Part shown: positions 19,221 through 28,814 of the stretch, piece after piece
Layout of the letters: each line of letters opens with the position of its first letter
How positions within the stretch are numbered: position 1 is the first letter of the stretch
DNA from: Saccharomonospora cyanea NA-134
GTDB taxonomy: Bacteria; Actinomycetota; Actinomycetes; Mycobacteriales; Pseudonocardiaceae
Direction of reading: 5' to 3'
NCBI RefSeq assembly: GCF_000244975.1
Contig: NZ_CM001440.1
Location: forward strand, 2,030,325-2,094,324
DNA length: 64,000 nucleotides
The notes under the pieces: generated by a model
The model's database searches: none
What the model was told of the DNA's origin: nothing
What the model saw: the letters and a program-made list of their open reading frames with translations, nothing else
Position numbers and translations under genes: made by a program

Positions 19221-21686
19221 TCACTGGCAGGCTTCGCAGTCGGGGTCGTCGATCCGGCAGGCCGCGGTGGCACTCGCCTCGACGACAGCGGCGGGCACCG
19301 TGGGAGTGACGGCGTTGAGTCGCCCGTCGGTGCCGCGCAACGTGCTCTTCTCGACCTGTGTCGCGGCCCGCGAACGCAGGTAGTAGGTCGTCTTGAGACC
19401 ACGTCGCCACGCGTGCCGGTACAGCGCGTCCAGCGCACGCCCGCTCGGCTCGGCGAGGTAGAGGTTGAGCGACTGCGCCTGGTCGATCCACTTCTGCCGC
19501 CGCGACGCCGCGTCGACCAGCCACCGGCTGTCGATCTCGAACGCCGTCGCGTACAGCGCCTTGAGGTCGTCGGGGATGCGGTCGATGGGGGCGAGCACCC
19601 CGTCGTGGAACTTCAGTTCGGCGACCATGTCGTCGTCCCACAGGCCACGCCGCTTGAGGTCGCGCACGAGGTGCGGGTTCACGACGGTGAACTCACCGGA
19701 CATGTTGGACTTGACGAAGAGGTTCGAGAACAGCGGCTCGATCGACTGCCCGACTCCGCAGATGTTCGAGATGGTCGCCGTCGGGGCGATGGCAAGCACG
19801 TTGGAGTTGCGCATGCCGACCGTGCGTACGCGCTCGCGCAGCGACTCCCAGTCGAGAGTGGTGGTGGTGTCGATGTCGAGTTCGCCCTCACCCCGCGCCT
19901 CGGCCAGCAGCCGCAGCGAGTCGATCGGCAGGATTCCCCGGCTCCACAGCGACCCGTCGAACGACGAGTACGCGCCCCGCTCCTCGGCGAGGTCCGCCGA
20001 CGCCGAGATGGCGTGGTAGCTCAGCACCTCCATGCTGCGGTCGGCGAACTCGACGGCAGCCTGCGACGCCTGTGGGACACCCAGCTCGAACAGCGCGTCG
20101 GAGAAACCCATGAGGCCGAGGCCCACCGGCCGGTGGCGCAGGTTCGACCGCTCCGCCTCCGGCACGGTGTAGAAGTTGATGTCGATGACGTTGTCGAGCA
20201 TGCGGACCGCGGTGGTCACCGTGCGGCGCAGTGCCTCGACGTCCAGGCCGTCCTCGCCGACGTGGCGGGCGAGGTTCACCGAGCCGAGGTTGCACACGGC
20301 GATCTCGTCGGCGCTGGTGTTGAGCGTGATCTCCGTGCACAGGTTCGAGGAGTGCACCACACCGGCGTGCTGCTGCGGCGACCGCAGGTTGCACGGGTCC
20401 TTGAACGTGATCCACGGGTGGCCCGTCTCGAACAGCATGGTCAGCATCCGCCGCCACAGCTGCTTCGCGCTCACCCGGCGGAACACCCGGATCTCTCCCG
20501 CGTCGGCGGCCTCCTCGTACGCCCGGTAGCGTTCCGCGAACGCGGTGCCGTAGAGGTCGTGCAGATCGGAGACCTCGTCGGGGGAGAACAGGGTCCAGTC
20601 CTCGTCGGTCTCCACCCGGCGCAGGAACTCGTCGGGCACCCAGTTGGCGGTGTTCATGTCGTGGGTGCGCCTGCGGTCGTCACCGGTGTTCTTGCGCAGG
20701 TCGAGGAACTCCTCGATGTCGATGTGCCAGGTCTCCAGGTAGGCGCACGCGGCACCCTTGCGCTTGCCGCCCTGGTTCACCGCCACCGTGGTGTCGTTGG
20801 CGATCTTGAGGAACGGCACGACGCCCTGCGACTTGCCTCCGGTGCCCCGGATGTGGGCGCCGAGGCCGCGTACCGGGGTCCAGTCGTTGCCGAGCCCGCC
20901 GGAGTACTTCGCCAGCATCGCGTTGTTGCGGTAGCCGCTGAAGATGGAGGCCAGGTCGTCGGACACCGTGGTGAGGAAGCACGACGACAGCTGCGGGCGG
21001 CGAGTGCCGGAGTTGAACAGCGTCGGCGTGGAGGTCATGAACCGCAGTGAGGACAGCAGTTCGTAGAACTCGACGGCCCTGGCCTCGCGGTCGGGTTCGG
21101 CGACGGCGAGCCCCATCGCCACCCGCATGAAGAACGCCTGCGGCAGCTCGAAGCGCGTGCCGGCGTGGGGGTCGCGCAGCAGGTAACGGTCGTACAGCGT
21201 CTGCAGGCCCAGCAGGCCGAGGTCGAGGTCGCGTTCGGGGCGCAGCGCCGCCGTGATGACGTCGAGGTCGAACGTCGCGAGGTCCTCGGTGAGCAGGTGC
21301 AGTTCCACCCCGCGCCGGAGGTAGTCGCGGAAGTAGTCGCCGTACGTGGCGGCCATCTCGGGGTAGTCCGGGTGCCGGGGCTCGCCCGCGAGGTAGCCGA
21401 CGGCTTCACCGCGCAGCGAGTCCAGCAGCAGCCTGGCGGCCACGAACGAGTAGTCCGGTTCGCGCTCCACGAGCGTGCGGGCCGCCATGACCTGCGCGAG
21501 TGCGAGGTCACCTGCGCTGATGCCGTCGTAGACGTTGCGTTCCAACTCGGCGAGGACCGCCTCGGCGGAGGTGTCCGGAAGGCCTGCGACGGCCTCGCGT
21601 ACGGCCTTCTCGACGCGGTCCCACGGCACCTGCGTGGCCCTGCCCGAGCGGGACGGGGCAGCTTCCGGTGCGGTTTCCACTGACAT
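19221..21686 (-). CDS. nrdA: Ribonucleotide reductase large subunit, class I
   Basis: The 821-residue catalytic subunit (ATG 21686) reduces NDPs to dNDPs. Active-site elements are present: SSNLCTEI (Asn, radical Cys, Glu), [10 protein letters not shown] (disulfide partner Cys), [10 protein letters not shown] and [11 protein letters not shown]. The C-terminal tail ends DPDCEACQ, the shuttle cysteines that re-reduce the active site. The N-terminus (residues 18-110) resembles an ATP-cone but lacks its usual V-x-K-R-D-G opening, so the allosteric activity site may be reduced or lost. nrdB follows at 35 bp, and a pair of NrdR-like boxes lies about 100 bp upstream. Confidence 0.97.
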   Translation of the reverse strand: MSVETAPEAAPSRSGRATQVPWDRVEKAVREAVAGLPDTSAEAVLAELERNVYDGISAGDLALAQVMAARTLVEREPDYSFVAARLLLDSLRGEAVGYLAGEPRHPDYPEMAATYGDYFRDYLRRGVELHLLTEDLATFDLDVITAALRPERDLDLGLLGLQTLYDRYLLRDPHAGTRFELPQAFFMRVAMGLAVAEPDREARAVEFYELLSSLRFMTSTPTLFNSGTRRPQLSSCFLTTVSDDLASIFSGYRNNAMLAKYSGGLGNDWTPVRGLGAHIRGTGGKSQGVVPFLKIANDTTVAVNQGGKRKGAACAYLETWHIDIEEFLDLRKNTGDDRRRTHDMNTANWVPDEFLRRVETDEDWTLFSPDEVSDLHDLYGTAFAERYRAYEEAADAGEIRVFRRVSAKQLWRRMLTMLFETGHPWITFKDPCNLRSPQQHAGVVHSSNLCTEITLNTSADEIAVCNLGSVNLARHVGEDGLDVEALRRTVTTAVRMLDNVIDINFYTVPEAERSNLRHRPVGLGLMGFSDALFELGVPQASQAAVEFADRSMEVLSYHAISASADLAEERGAYSSFDGSLWSRGILPIDSLRLLAEARGEGELDIDTTTTLDWESLRERVRTVGMRNSNVLAIAPTATISNICGVGQSIEPLFSNLFVKSNMSGEFTVVNPHLVRDLKRRGLWDDDMVAELKFHDGVLAPIDRIPDDLKALYATAFEIDSRWLVDAASRRQKWIDQAQSLNLYLAEPSGRALDALYRHAWRRGLKTTYYLRSRAATQVEKSTLRGTDGRLNAVTPTVPAAVVEASATAACRIDDPDCEACQ

Positions 21687-21781
21687 GCGACGACTCCAAA
21701 AGGGTGCGTTCGACCGTCTCGCGGGCAGGGGCGCCCGCGAGTTCGGCCGGTGTTTGGTTGTGCTCAGCTCTCGGTGATCGA

Positions 21782-21829
21782 AGCCTACATGTGGTGGTCC
21801 GAGAGTGGGCAGCACCCAAGATATGGGCG
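21782..21829 (-). promoter_or_regulatory. Tandem NrdR-like operator boxes upstream of nrdA
   Basis: Two 16-bp elements resemble the NrdR box consensus ACACWATATATWGTGT. One is CCACCACATGTAGGCT (21782-21797, minus strand) and the other ACCCAAGATATGGGCG (21814-21829, plus strand); each matches 10 of 16 positions. Their centres are 32 bp apart, three helical turns, which is the usual NrdR spacing. They lie about 100-140 bp before the nrdA start. This predicts repression by NrdR when dATP/ATP signals sufficiency. Confidence 0.62.
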
Positions 21830-21890
21830 TGTCGTCACATCGCGTCACGGCGGTGTACCGCTGGATGACCTGGGCGGAGACTCCTGAGCG

Positions 21891-23390
21891 TCACCGTACG
21901 GGGGCCGGTTCGGGCGTCGTCGAGGGCGTGCGGACACGTCCGAGACGGAAGTCGGCCAGCCGCAGAGCTCGCGTGTGACGCCGGTACTCGGACGTGCGTC
22001 CGGGCCAGATGGACACCACCCGCCCGCCCGCGTCGCGGTACCAGCTACGGCAGCGGGTCCACACCGACCGCGCGAGCCTGTCCTGCACCTCACGGTCCCA
22101 CCGCTGCTCCACCTCGGGGCGCACGTCGAGGTAGTGGTCGGAGTGGGAGGCGAGCCACCGCACCGCTTCACGAACGTAACGTGCCTGGCTTTCGAGCATG
22201 TGGACGATCGAGCCGCCACCGAGGTTGGTGTTGGGTCCGTACAGCAGGAACAGGTTGGGAAAACCCGGCACCGTGATTCCGAGGTGGGCCCGCGCGCCGT
22301 CCCGCCACGCGTCCGAAAGGTCGCGGCCTTCCAGGCCCCGCACGGTCATGGAGCCGAGGAACTCCGTCGCGGCGAAGCCGGTTCCGTAGACGATGACGTC
22401 GACCTCGTGGTGGGTTCCGTCGGCAGTGCGGACGCCGGTGGGAGTGACGGCGACGACCTCCGTGGTGACGACGTCGACAGTGGATGAGGCGAGCGCGGGG
22501 TAGTAGTCGTTGCTGAACAGCACGCGCTTGCAGCCGAGCTGGTGATCCGGTGTCAGAGCGGCCCGCAGGTCCGGATCGGACACCGATCGGCGAAGATGGC
22601 GTCGTGTTTGGACTGAGAACAGTGGACTGAGGAACCGCCACTTGGACAGGCACTGCTGCGCGAACTCGGTGTAGAGCCAGAAACCGAGCCGGTCGATCTT
22701 CTGCAAAACCGGAAACGCGCGGAGGATCGCCTTGTCGCGTTCGGTGTAAACGCGGTCGCGTTTGGGCAGAACGTACGGTGCGGTCCGCTGGAACACGGTC
22801 ACCGATGCGGCCCGCTGTCCCAGGAACGGCACGAACTGCACGGCGCTGGCGCCGGTGCCGATCACCGCGACCCGCTTGCCCGAGAGCTCACAGCCGTGGT
22901 CCCACCGTGCCGAGTGGAACGACGTCCCCGTGAAGGTGTCGACTCCGGGGACGGACGGGTACACCGGCCGCGACAGCTGCCCGGTGGCGGGCACCAGCAC
23001 CCGTGCGGAGTAGCCGGTGCCGTCGGCGGTACGCACCAGCCAGCGCCCGGTTTCGGCGTCGAAGTCGGCCGAGGTGACCTCGCTGTGGAACCGCACGAGG
23101 TTGTACACACCGAACCGGCGGGCCACCCGGCGCAGGTAAGCCAGGATGTCGGGTTGCAACGCGTAGCGCCGGGGCCAGTCAGGGTTCTGGGCGAACGAGA
23201 AAGAGTACAGCGGTGACGGCACGTCACACCCCGCACCGGGGTAGGTGTTCTCCCGCCACACCCCGCCCACGTCGCCTGCGGCCTCCAGCACGACGACGTC
23301 GTGGATGCCTGCCCGCCGTAGTTCCACGGCCATGGCGATGCCCCCGAAGCCCGCGCCGATCACGAGCACACTGGTGTCGATGATCCCCAT
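21891..23390 (-). CDS. FAD-dependent Baeyer-Villiger monooxygenase (MymA/EthA-like)
   Basis: The 499-residue protein has an N-terminal FAD Rossmann motif (VLVIGAGFGGIAMA), WRENTYPGAGCDVPSPLYSFS and a second NADPH Rossmann motif (VAVIGTGASAVQFVP). Between them is the Baeyer-Villiger fingerprint F-x-G-x-x-x-H-x-x-x-W-D, read as FTGTSFHSARWD. YGTGFAATEFL and LYGPNTNLGGGS are further type-I BVMO segments. It oxidises ketones or aldehydes to esters, or S/N centres, using NADPH and O2. It is divergent from an AraC-type regulator only tens of bases away, the arrangement of mycobacterial mymA and virS. The substrate is unknown. Confidence 0.93.
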   Translation of the reverse strand: MGIIDTSVLVIGAGFGGIAMAVELRRAGIHDVVVLEAAGDVGGVWRENTYPGAGCDVPSPLYSFSFAQNPDWPRRYALQPDILAYLRRVARRFGVYNLVRFHSEVTSADFDAETGRWLVRTADGTGYSARVLVPATGQLSRPVYPSVPGVDTFTGTSFHSARWDHGCELSGKRVAVIGTGASAVQFVPFLGQRAASVTVFQRTAPYVLPKRDRVYTERDKAILRAFPVLQKIDRLGFWLYTEFAQQCLSKWRFLSPLFSVQTRRHLRRSVSDPDLRAALTPDHQLGCKRVLFSNDYYPALASSTVDVVTTEVVAVTPTGVRTADGTHHEVDVIVYGTGFAATEFLGSMTVRGLEGRDLSDAWRDGARAHLGITVPGFPNLFLLYGPNTNLGGGSIVHMLESQARYVREAVRWLASHSDHYLDVRPEVEQRWDREVQDRLARSVWTRCRSWYRDAGGRVVSIWPGRTSEYRRHTRALRLADFRLGRVRTPSTTPEPAPVR

Positions 23391-23465
23391 GAACCCGGAA
23401 GGCTAGAGTCGGTGCGGAGACCGTTCCAGGTCCTCGCGGGACCGGAAGTTGATATTTTCGGACAC

Positions 23466-24431
23466 GTGGCCGGTTGGGACTTCCCTCGCGGCGTCGCGAG
23501 CGTCGCGCTTCTCGTCGACTTCGCCGCCGAACGGGGTGTTCCGCCCGACGACGTGCTGAAGGGCACCGGGCTCGACCTCTCCACGGTGCGGAACCCGTAC
23601 GCACAGGCGGAAGCGCGGCAGGAACTCGCGGTCGTGCGTAACCTGCTCGCCCGCTGTGCCGGTTCGGACGCCGAACTCGGCAGCGACCTCGGCCGCCGCT
23701 ACCACGCCACCGTCTACGGCATCTGGGGTTTCGCCGTCACCAGCAGCCGCACCGTCGGCGACGCCATGCGGCTCGCTCTGCGTTACGTCGAACTGACGTA
23801 TGTCTTCTGTGTTCCCGACCTGCGCGTCGAGGGCGATCTCGCGGTGCTCGACTGCCGCACCGACACCGTGCCCGCCGACGTCCGGCCGTTCCTGCTCGCC
23901 CGTGACGTGGCCGCGATCCACACCCTGATCGAGGACCTGCTCGGGATCACACCCACCCCGCCTCTCCGGTGCGGAACTCTCACCCTGCCCCGCGAGCTGC
24001 TGGACCGCCCGATGCCGCAGGCCAACGACCACACCGCAGCGATGTGCGAGGAACAGTGCCGGAACCTGCTGGCCGAGCGGAGGGCGCGGGACGGCGTGGC
24101 GAGGACGGTGCGTGACCGGCTGCTCGCCGTCGACGGGCTCGGCCTCGGTATGGCAGCGGTGGCCGCCGAGCTCGGCATGACCACGAGGACGCTGCGACGG
24201 CGGCTGGCCGCCGAGGGCGCCGGGTTCCGGGCACTGCTCGACGAGGTTCGGCAGGCCCTCGCCGAGGAACTCCTCGCCACCCGCTCGATGTCGGTCGAGC
24301 AGGTGGCCCACCGGCTCGGCTACGGCGATGCGGCTGCGTTCGTCCGCGCCTTCATGCGGTGGACGGGCGTTTCCCCCGGTCGGTACGCGCGGACGGGCCG
24401 GGGGAAACGGCCGGTTCCTAGACGGGCTTGA
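23466..24431 (+). CDS. AraC-family regulator with arabinose-binding-like N-domain (VirS-like)
   Basis: The protein is about 321 residues. The first ~200 form the Arabinose_bd-type domain seen in VirS/OruR regulators (GRRYHATVYGIWGFAVTSSRTVGDA, YVELTYVF). The last 90 form the AraC HTH pair (MAAVAAELGMTTRTLRRRL; MSVEQVAHRLGYGDAAAFVRAF). GTG 23466 is chosen because the domain begins there and a promoter gap remains. A GTG at 23412 has a better ribosome site (GGAAGG, 9-base spacing) and would add 18 residues. It probably activates the divergent monooxygenase. Its last 14 bp overlap convergent lysS. Confidence 0.88.
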   Translation: MAGWDFPRGVASVALLVDFAAERGVPPDDVLKGTGLDLSTVRNPYAQAEARQELAVVRNLLARCAGSDAELGSDLGRRYHATVYGIWGFAVTSSRTVGDAMRLALRYVELTYVFCVPDLRVEGDLAVLDCRTDTVPADVRPFLLARDVAAIHTLIEDLLGITPTPPLRCGTLTLPRELLDRPMPQANDHTAAMCEEQCRNLLAERRARDGVARTVRDRLLAVDGLGLGMAAVAAELGMTTRTLRRRLAAEGAGFRALLDEVRQALAEELLATRSMSVEQVAHRLGYGDAAAFVRAFMRWTGVSPGRYARTGRGKRPVPRRA

Positions 24432-25917
24432 CCATCGGGAACAGGATCGTCTCCCGGATGCCCTTGCCGGTGAAGGCCATCAGGAGGCGGTCGATGCCCA
24501 TGCCCGCGCCGACGGTCGGCGGCATCCCGTATTCCAGCGCGCGCAGGAAGTCCTCGTCGAGCTGCATGGCCTCCGGGTCGCCGCCCGCGGCCTTCAGGGA
24601 CTGCTCGGTGAGCCGCCTGCGCTGCTCCACCGGGTCGACCAGCTCGGAGAAGCAGGTGCCCAGTTCCATGCCGAACCCGATGAGGTCCCACTTCTCGGTG
24701 AGCAGCTCGTCGTCGCGGTGCTGGCGGGTCAGTGGGCTCGTCTCCACCGGGAAGTCCCGCACGAACGTGGGCTGGATCAGCGTGTGCTCGACCAGCTCCT
24801 CGAACAGGTGCTCAACGAACTTGCCCGGTCCCCACGCCGGGTCCCAGCTGATCTCCCGCTCGTCGGCGTGCTTGCGGAGCACGTCGATCGACGTGCGTGG
24901 GGTGATCTCGGCGTCCAGCGCCTCCGACACCGACCCGTAGAGGGTGATCTGAGGCCAGTCGCCGCTGAGGTCGACCTCCCCGTAGCGGGGGTTGCGCACG
25001 ATGGTCTCGCCGAACACCGCCTCCGCCGCCCGGCGCACGAGGTCCTGGGTGATGCCCATGCCGTCGTTGTAGTCGCCGTAGGCGCGGTACCACTCCAGCA
25101 TCGTGAACTCGGGGTTGTGTGTGGAGTCGGCGCCCTCGTTGCGGAACGACCGGTTGATCTCGAACACGGCGTCGAGATCGCCCACGATGAGTCGCTTGAG
25201 GAACAGCTCGGGAGCGATGCGCAGGTAGAGGTCGAGGTCGTAGGCGTTGATGTGGGTGGTGAACGGACGGGCGGTGGCTCCACCGTGCACCTGGTGCAGC
25301 ATCGGTGTCTCCACCTCGAGGAACCCGCGCTCCAGCAGGCCCTGCCGCAGCGCCTGGACGGTGGCGGCGCGCTTGCGCACCATGTCGCGGGCCTCGTCGT
25401 TGACGATCAGGTCCACGTAGCGCTGCCGCACGCGGGCCTCGGGGTCGGTCAGGCCCTTGTGCTTCTCGGGCAGCGGACGCAGTGCCTTCGACGTCAGCGT
25501 CCACTCGTCCACCAGCACCGACAGCTCACCGCGCTTGGAGGTGATCACCTCGCCGGTGACCCCGACGTGGTCACCGAGGTCGACGTCGCTCTTCCAGGAG
25601 TCGAGTGCCTCGGCGCCGACCTTGTCGAGCGACAGCATGATCTGGATCTGGGCGCCGGGGTCCTTGATCGTGGCGAAGCAGAGCTTGCCGCCCGTGCGGT
25701 ACAGCATGACGCGACCGGTGATCGAGACGCGCTCGCCCGTGTGGTGGTCGGGCTCCAGGCCACCGTGCCGTTCGCGGACCTCCGCGATCGTGGTGGTCCT
25801 GCCGAAACCGACGGGGTAGGGCTCCCTGCCCGAGGAGCGCAGCCGATCCAGCTTGGCTCGCCGGATACGCATCTGCTCGGGTAGGTCCTCGTGGAAATCG
25901 TCCAGCGCGTCACTCAC
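24418..25917 (-). CDS. lysS: Lysyl-tRNA synthetase, class II
   Basis: The 499-residue enzyme charges tRNA-Lys. The N-terminal OB-fold anticodon domain (about 50-160: GRVMLYRTGGKLCFATIKDPG) is followed by the class II catalytic domain. Motif 1 is RGFLEVETPMLH, motif 2 FRNEGADSTHNPEFTMLE and motif 3 GAGMGIDRLLM, ahead of the C-terminal TILFPMVKP. The start is the GTG at 25917, which shares GTGA with the end of the upstream SARP remnant. Length is normal for the family. It converges with the AraC gene with a 14-bp overlap. Confidence 0.98.
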   Translation of the reverse strand: MSDALDDFHEDLPEQMRIRRAKLDRLRSSGREPYPVGFGRTTTIAEVRERHGGLEPDHHTGERVSITGRVMLYRTGGKLCFATIKDPGAQIQIMLSLDKVGAEALDSWKSDVDLGDHVGVTGEVITSKRGELSVLVDEWTLTSKALRPLPEKHKGLTDPEARVRQRYVDLIVNDEARDMVRKRAATVQALRQGLLERGFLEVETPMLHQVHGGATARPFTTHINAYDLDLYLRIAPELFLKRLIVGDLDAVFEINRSFRNEGADSTHNPEFTMLEWYRAYGDYNDGMGITQDLVRRAAEAVFGETIVRNPRYGEVDLSGDWPQITLYGSVSEALDAEITPRTSIDVLRKHADEREISWDPAWGPGKFVEHLFEELVEHTLIQPTFVRDFPVETSPLTRQHRDDELLTEKWDLIGFGMELGTCFSELVDPVEQRRRLTEQSLKAAGGDPEAMQLDEDFLRALEYGMPPTVGAGMGIDRLLMAFTGKGIRETILFPMVKPV

Positions 25918-26250
25918 AGCGACGAGTGTATCCGCCCAGCTAGGCCGGGGTGCGAGACGTCCCGGCTACGCCGCGCCGGCCACCGGCCACCGGGCGGCTC
26001 GTCCCGCAGGACGGCCTCGTGGAGGCGGCTGACGTCGAGTGCTGGCCCGGCCCCGGAGAAGCGATAGCCGAACCGGTCCCTGCCGATCACCGGATCGCAG
26101 TCGCCGCCGCGTCGCAGGTACTTGCGCAACCGGTAGACGTACACCTGGACGACGTTGCCCTCCGGAGCCTGCGACCCCCATACGTCGCTCAGCAGCGCCC
26201 GCCTGCTCACCGGCACGTCGGGACGCAGGGCCAGCGCCGCGAGACACCCG
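25914..26250 (-). pseudogene. Remnant of a SARP/AfsR-type winged-helix regulator
   Basis: On the minus strand the frame from about 26250 to the stop at 25914 reads LAALALRPDVPVSRRALL, SDVWG, VVQVYVYRLRKYLRR, then VIGRDRFGYRF and ALDVSRLHEAV. This matches the DNA-binding half of SARP/AfsR regulators through the first residues of the BTAD domain. After that the similarity ends. Upstream of about 26250 the expected N-terminal start (ATG/GTG plus the first beta strands) is missing; the only start codons are internal GTGs near 26216. The piece is therefore both 5'- and 3'-truncated. On the plus strand at 26275-26345 a short hydrophobic peptide frame (VVFVLVAGALTLAVTLVFLAS, stop) abuts it, perhaps a second gene remnant. 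Confidence 0.6.
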
Positions 26251-26354
26251 TCTGCGGTCCCGGCCTTCGCCGGAGAGCAGTGGTGTTCGTGCTCGTCGCG
26301 GGTGCGCTCACGCTCGCCGTCACGCTGGTGTTCCTGGCGTCGTGACCGCGGACG

Positions 26355-26978
26355 TCACCGTCGGGTGGTGCCGAAGAGCAGGCGCGCGTCGCGCAGGTGG
26401 GTGTTGACGAGGGGACGGCGCCCGGCGAGGTAGCCGAGCGGGCCGTCCGGGTTCACCGACCACGTCGCGGAGGTGGACCGCGGACGGACGCGGGCCCGTA
26501 CGGGGCTGACGAGGGGCCTGCCTGCGACGGACTGGATGATCGAGAACCTCGCCCGGGTCTCGGGCCCCGACGGGCCTCGTGGGACGAACGTCGCGGTGGC
26601 GATCCACTCGTCCGGAGTGGCGGCCGACGCGGTGAACGCGTCCGCGCGGTCGAGTTCGAAGCTCGCGAGTTCCTTGGGGATGCCCCACAACGCGCGCCCG
26701 CCCGCGAGCGAGGTCTCGCTGTCGACCCAGATCTCGGTGATGCTGCCCGCCGGTGACAGTCCGTGCCGCACGGCGACCGTGGCGAGCAACTCGTGGTAAC
26801 TGAGCTGTCCCGGCGGGGTGTAGTCGATCCACGCCGTGACGACCACGGCCCGTCCTCCGACGGTGTGGGGGGTGACGGCGTCGCTCAATCGGGGAAGCTT
26901 TCGGTGCGGCACCGTCCACACGGACACGAAGGCCTCGCCTGCCAGCCGCCACGGTTCGTCCGGGTACTCGGCGTTCAC
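26355..26978 (-). CDS. Acetoacetate-decarboxylase-like protein
   Basis: The 207-residue protein matches the ADC-like fold: PWRLAGEAFVSVWTVP, a strand segment YTPPGQLSYHELL, then EIWVDSETSLAGGRALWGIPKELASFEL. The WGIPKELA segment is the region of the Schiff-base lysine in acetoacetate decarboxylase. One Lys is present, but the second Lys of the usual KK pair reads Glu, so decarboxylase activity is uncertain. The GTG at 26978 overlaps the stop of the enoyl-CoA hydratase (GTGA), so it is coupled to it. Many actinobacterial relatives are annotated only as ADC-like; a role in handling a beta-keto acid from the neighbouring acyl-CoA pathway is inference. Confidence 0.75.
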   Translation of the reverse strand: MNAEYPDEPWRLAGEAFVSVWTVPHRKLPRLSDAVTPHTVGGRAVVVTAWIDYTPPGQLSYHELLATVAVRHGLSPAGSITEIWVDSETSLAGGRALWGIPKELASFELDRADAFTASAATPDEWIATATFVPRGPSGPETRARFSIIQSVAGRPLVSPVRARVRPRSTSATWSVNPDGPLGYLAGRRPLVNTHLRDARLLFGTTRR

Positions 26979-27835
26979 GTGGTGTCCTCCCGGGTCCAGG
27001 GCAGGAAGCCGGGCAGGTCCTCGGGGACACGCCCGTGGAAGTCGGGTGGCCGCTTCTGGAGGAACGACAGTACTCCCTCGACGGCGTCCGGACTGTGGGG
27101 AATGCTCGCGACCAGGCGGGAGTCGAGGTCGTGGAGTGGGCCGGGGGAGTCCATGCCGGACATGCGGTAGAGGAGCTGTCGGGTGACGGCCACCGACACG
27201 GCAGCCGTGGTGGTGACGAGTTCGGCGGCCAGGTCGTAAGCCGCGGACAGCAGTTGCTCGGGTTCGTGCACACCGTGGACGAGCCCGGACCGCAGTGCCT
27301 CGTCGGCGCCGAACACCCGACCGCTGATCATCCAGTCGAGGGCCCGCCCCATCCCGACGAGCCGGGGCAGGAACCACGCGGACGCGCCCTCGGGGTAGAT
27401 GCCGCGGCGGGTGAACACGAACCCGAACCGTGAGTCGGTGGCGGCGAGTCGGTAGTCGGCCGCGAGCGCGATGGTGATCCCCGCGCCGACCGCCGCGCCG
27501 TTCAACGCGGCGATCACCGGCTTGTTCGACGCGAACATCCGGCGTGACACGCGGCCCGCGGGTTCCCGCCACGCGGCGTCGGGCCCGGTTTCGGTGTCGA
27601 AGTCGAAGTCTCCCTGGGACAGGTCGGCGCCGACGCAGAAGTCGCGGCCGTTTCCGGTGAGCACGACGACACGCACGTCGGCGTCGTGGTCCGCCCTACC
27701 GAGCGCGTCGGCGAGTTCGTCGGCCATCGTGACGGTGTACCCGTTGCGGGCGTGCGGCCGGTCGAGGGAGATGGTCGCGATCCGCTCGGCGACCGAGTAC
27801 GTGATCTGTGCGTAGTCGCGTCCGGTCTCCGTCAT
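26975..27835 (-). CDS. Enoyl-CoA hydratase/isomerase (crotonase) family
   Basis: The 286-residue protein starts at ATG 27835 behind GGGGAG. Crotonase features are [10 protein letters not shown], the oxyanion-hole segment [13 protein letters not shown], and [51 protein letters not shown] contains a Glu (YPEG) at one of the catalytic positions. It hydrates or isomerises enoyl-CoA thioesters. It is divergent from the acyl-CoA carboxylase operon across a 184-bp region and coupled to the ADC-like gene. It may supply the hydratase step missing from that operon, like echA7 beside accA2/accD2 in mycobacteria. Confidence 0.93.
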   Translation of the reverse strand: MTETGRDYAQITYSVAERIATISLDRPHARNGYTVTMADELADALGRADHDADVRVVVLTGNGRDFCVGADLSQGDFDFDTETGPDAAWREPAGRVSRRMFASNKPVIAALNGAAVGAGITIALAADYRLAATDSRFGFVFTRRGIYPEGASAWFLPRLVGMGRALDWMISGRVFGADEALRSGLVHGVHEPEQLLSAAYDLAAELVTTTAAVSVAVTRQLLYRMSGMDSPGPLHDLDSRLVASIPHSPDAVEGVLSFLQKRPPDFHGRVPEDLPGFLPWTREDTT

Positions 27836-27930
27836 GAACGTCTCCCCGCCACTCTCGCGCGATGTCGAGCGCTGTCGCGTCGTCGGCGCTGTCATTGCAC
27901 CACAGACGACACGACGCCAACAGAGGGAAA

Positions 27931-27948
27931 ACAATCATGCGTGCTTGC
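27931..27948. promoter_or_regulatory. Imperfect palindrome in divergent catabolic promoter region
   Basis: AATCATGCGTGCTTGCTT matches its own reverse complement at 12 of 18 positions (pattern AAnCAnGCnnGCnTGnTT), a TetR-operator-like design. It is the only clear symmetric element between the enoyl-CoA hydratase and the operon starting at 28020. It is directly followed by a T-run. The last gene of the operon encodes a TetR protein that could bind it. Confidence 0.4.
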
Positions 27949-28019
27949 TTTTTTTGACCTCCCGATGTCAGGCTGAGGCGGTCGGCAGGGCGGCGTGGCC
28001 GTCCACGAGGAGGTGGCAC

Positions 28020-28814
28020 GTGGCGGGAGCGAGCGCGGTCCTGCGGGACCTGGACGGCGAGAGCGAGGAGGTCGACGCCCTCGTGGCCGACCTGGACCCG
28101 CCGCGATGGTCGCTACCGACGCCCGCGCCGGGGTGGACGATCGCCCACCAGATCGCGCACCTGGTGTGGACCGACGCCAAGACGTTGATCGCCGTCCGCA
28201 CGCCGGACGCGTTCGCCGAGGAGGTCGCCTCCGCGTTGGCCGGGGGCGGGAACTACGTCGACGAGGGAGCCGAAGCCGGCGCCCGGACACCACCCGACCG
28301 GTTGCTGGAGACGTGGCGGCGACAGCGCCGGGAGCTCGGCGAGGCGCTGCGCGCGGTGCCCTCCGGCACGCGACTGCCGTGGTTCGGCCCGCCGATGAGC
28401 GCGGCGTCGATGGCCTCGGCCCGCCTGATGGAGACGTGGGCCCACGGCCAGGACATCGCCGACGCCCTCGGCGTGCGCCGCGCGCCGACGGGCAGGCTGT
28501 GGCACGTCGCCCGGCTCGGGGTGCGCACCCGCGACTTCGCCTTCGGCGTGCGCGGGCTGGCGGCGCCGACCGAGGAGTTCCGGGTGGAGCTCACCGCGCC
28601 CGACGGCGACACCTGGACGTTCGGGCCGGAGGACGCGGCGCAGCGCGTCACCGGAAGTGCCCACCACTTCTGCCTGCTCGTCACCCAACGGGTGCACAGG
28701 GCCGACACCGACCTTCGCGCCGACGGTGAGCAGGCCACGGCGTGGCTGGACATCGCGCAGGCCTTCGCCGGTCCGCCGGGGCCCGGCCGCGCCCGCGAGG
28801 GGACCCGGCAGTGA
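28020..28814 (+). CDS. TIGR03084-family, maleylpyruvate-isomerase-like (DinB fold) protein
   Basis: The 264-residue protein starts with GTG 28020 behind GAGGAGG. The N-terminal half is a four-helix DinB/MPI_N bundle with histidine positions [11 protein letters not shown] and [18 protein letters not shown], suited to bind a metal ion, as in mycothiol-dependent isomerases. The C-terminal part ([19 protein letters not shown]) matches the C-terminal domain of TIGR03084. It opens the plus-strand operon; its stop overlaps the AtuA-like start (GTGA). Function is unknown. The family is often found beside AtuA-type genes, which supports a role in this pathway. Confidence 0.8.
   Translation: MAGASAVLRDLDGESEEVDALVADLDPPRWSLPTPAPGWTIAHQIAHLVWTDAKTLIAVRTPDAFAEEVASALAGGGNYVDEGAEAGARTPPDRLLETWRRQRRELGEALRAVPSGTRLPWFGPPMSAASMASARLMETWAHGQDIADALGVRRAPTGRLWHVARLGVRTRDFAFGVRGLAAPTEEFRVELTAPDGDTWTFGPEDAAQRVTGSAHHFCLLVTQRVHRADTDLRADGEQATAWLDIAQAFAGPPGPGRAREGTRQ

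Noticed and set aside
25950-26345. Plus-strand frame of about 130 codons across the SARP remnant
   Set aside because: Only the last ~20 residues look like a membrane helix; the remainder is antisense of the SARP-like segment. Mentioned as part of the remnant only.
27949-27957. T-run and TTGACC as a sigma-70 promoter for the TIGR03084 operon
   Set aside because: No acceptable -10 element lies at 16-18 bp; left as part of the control region.
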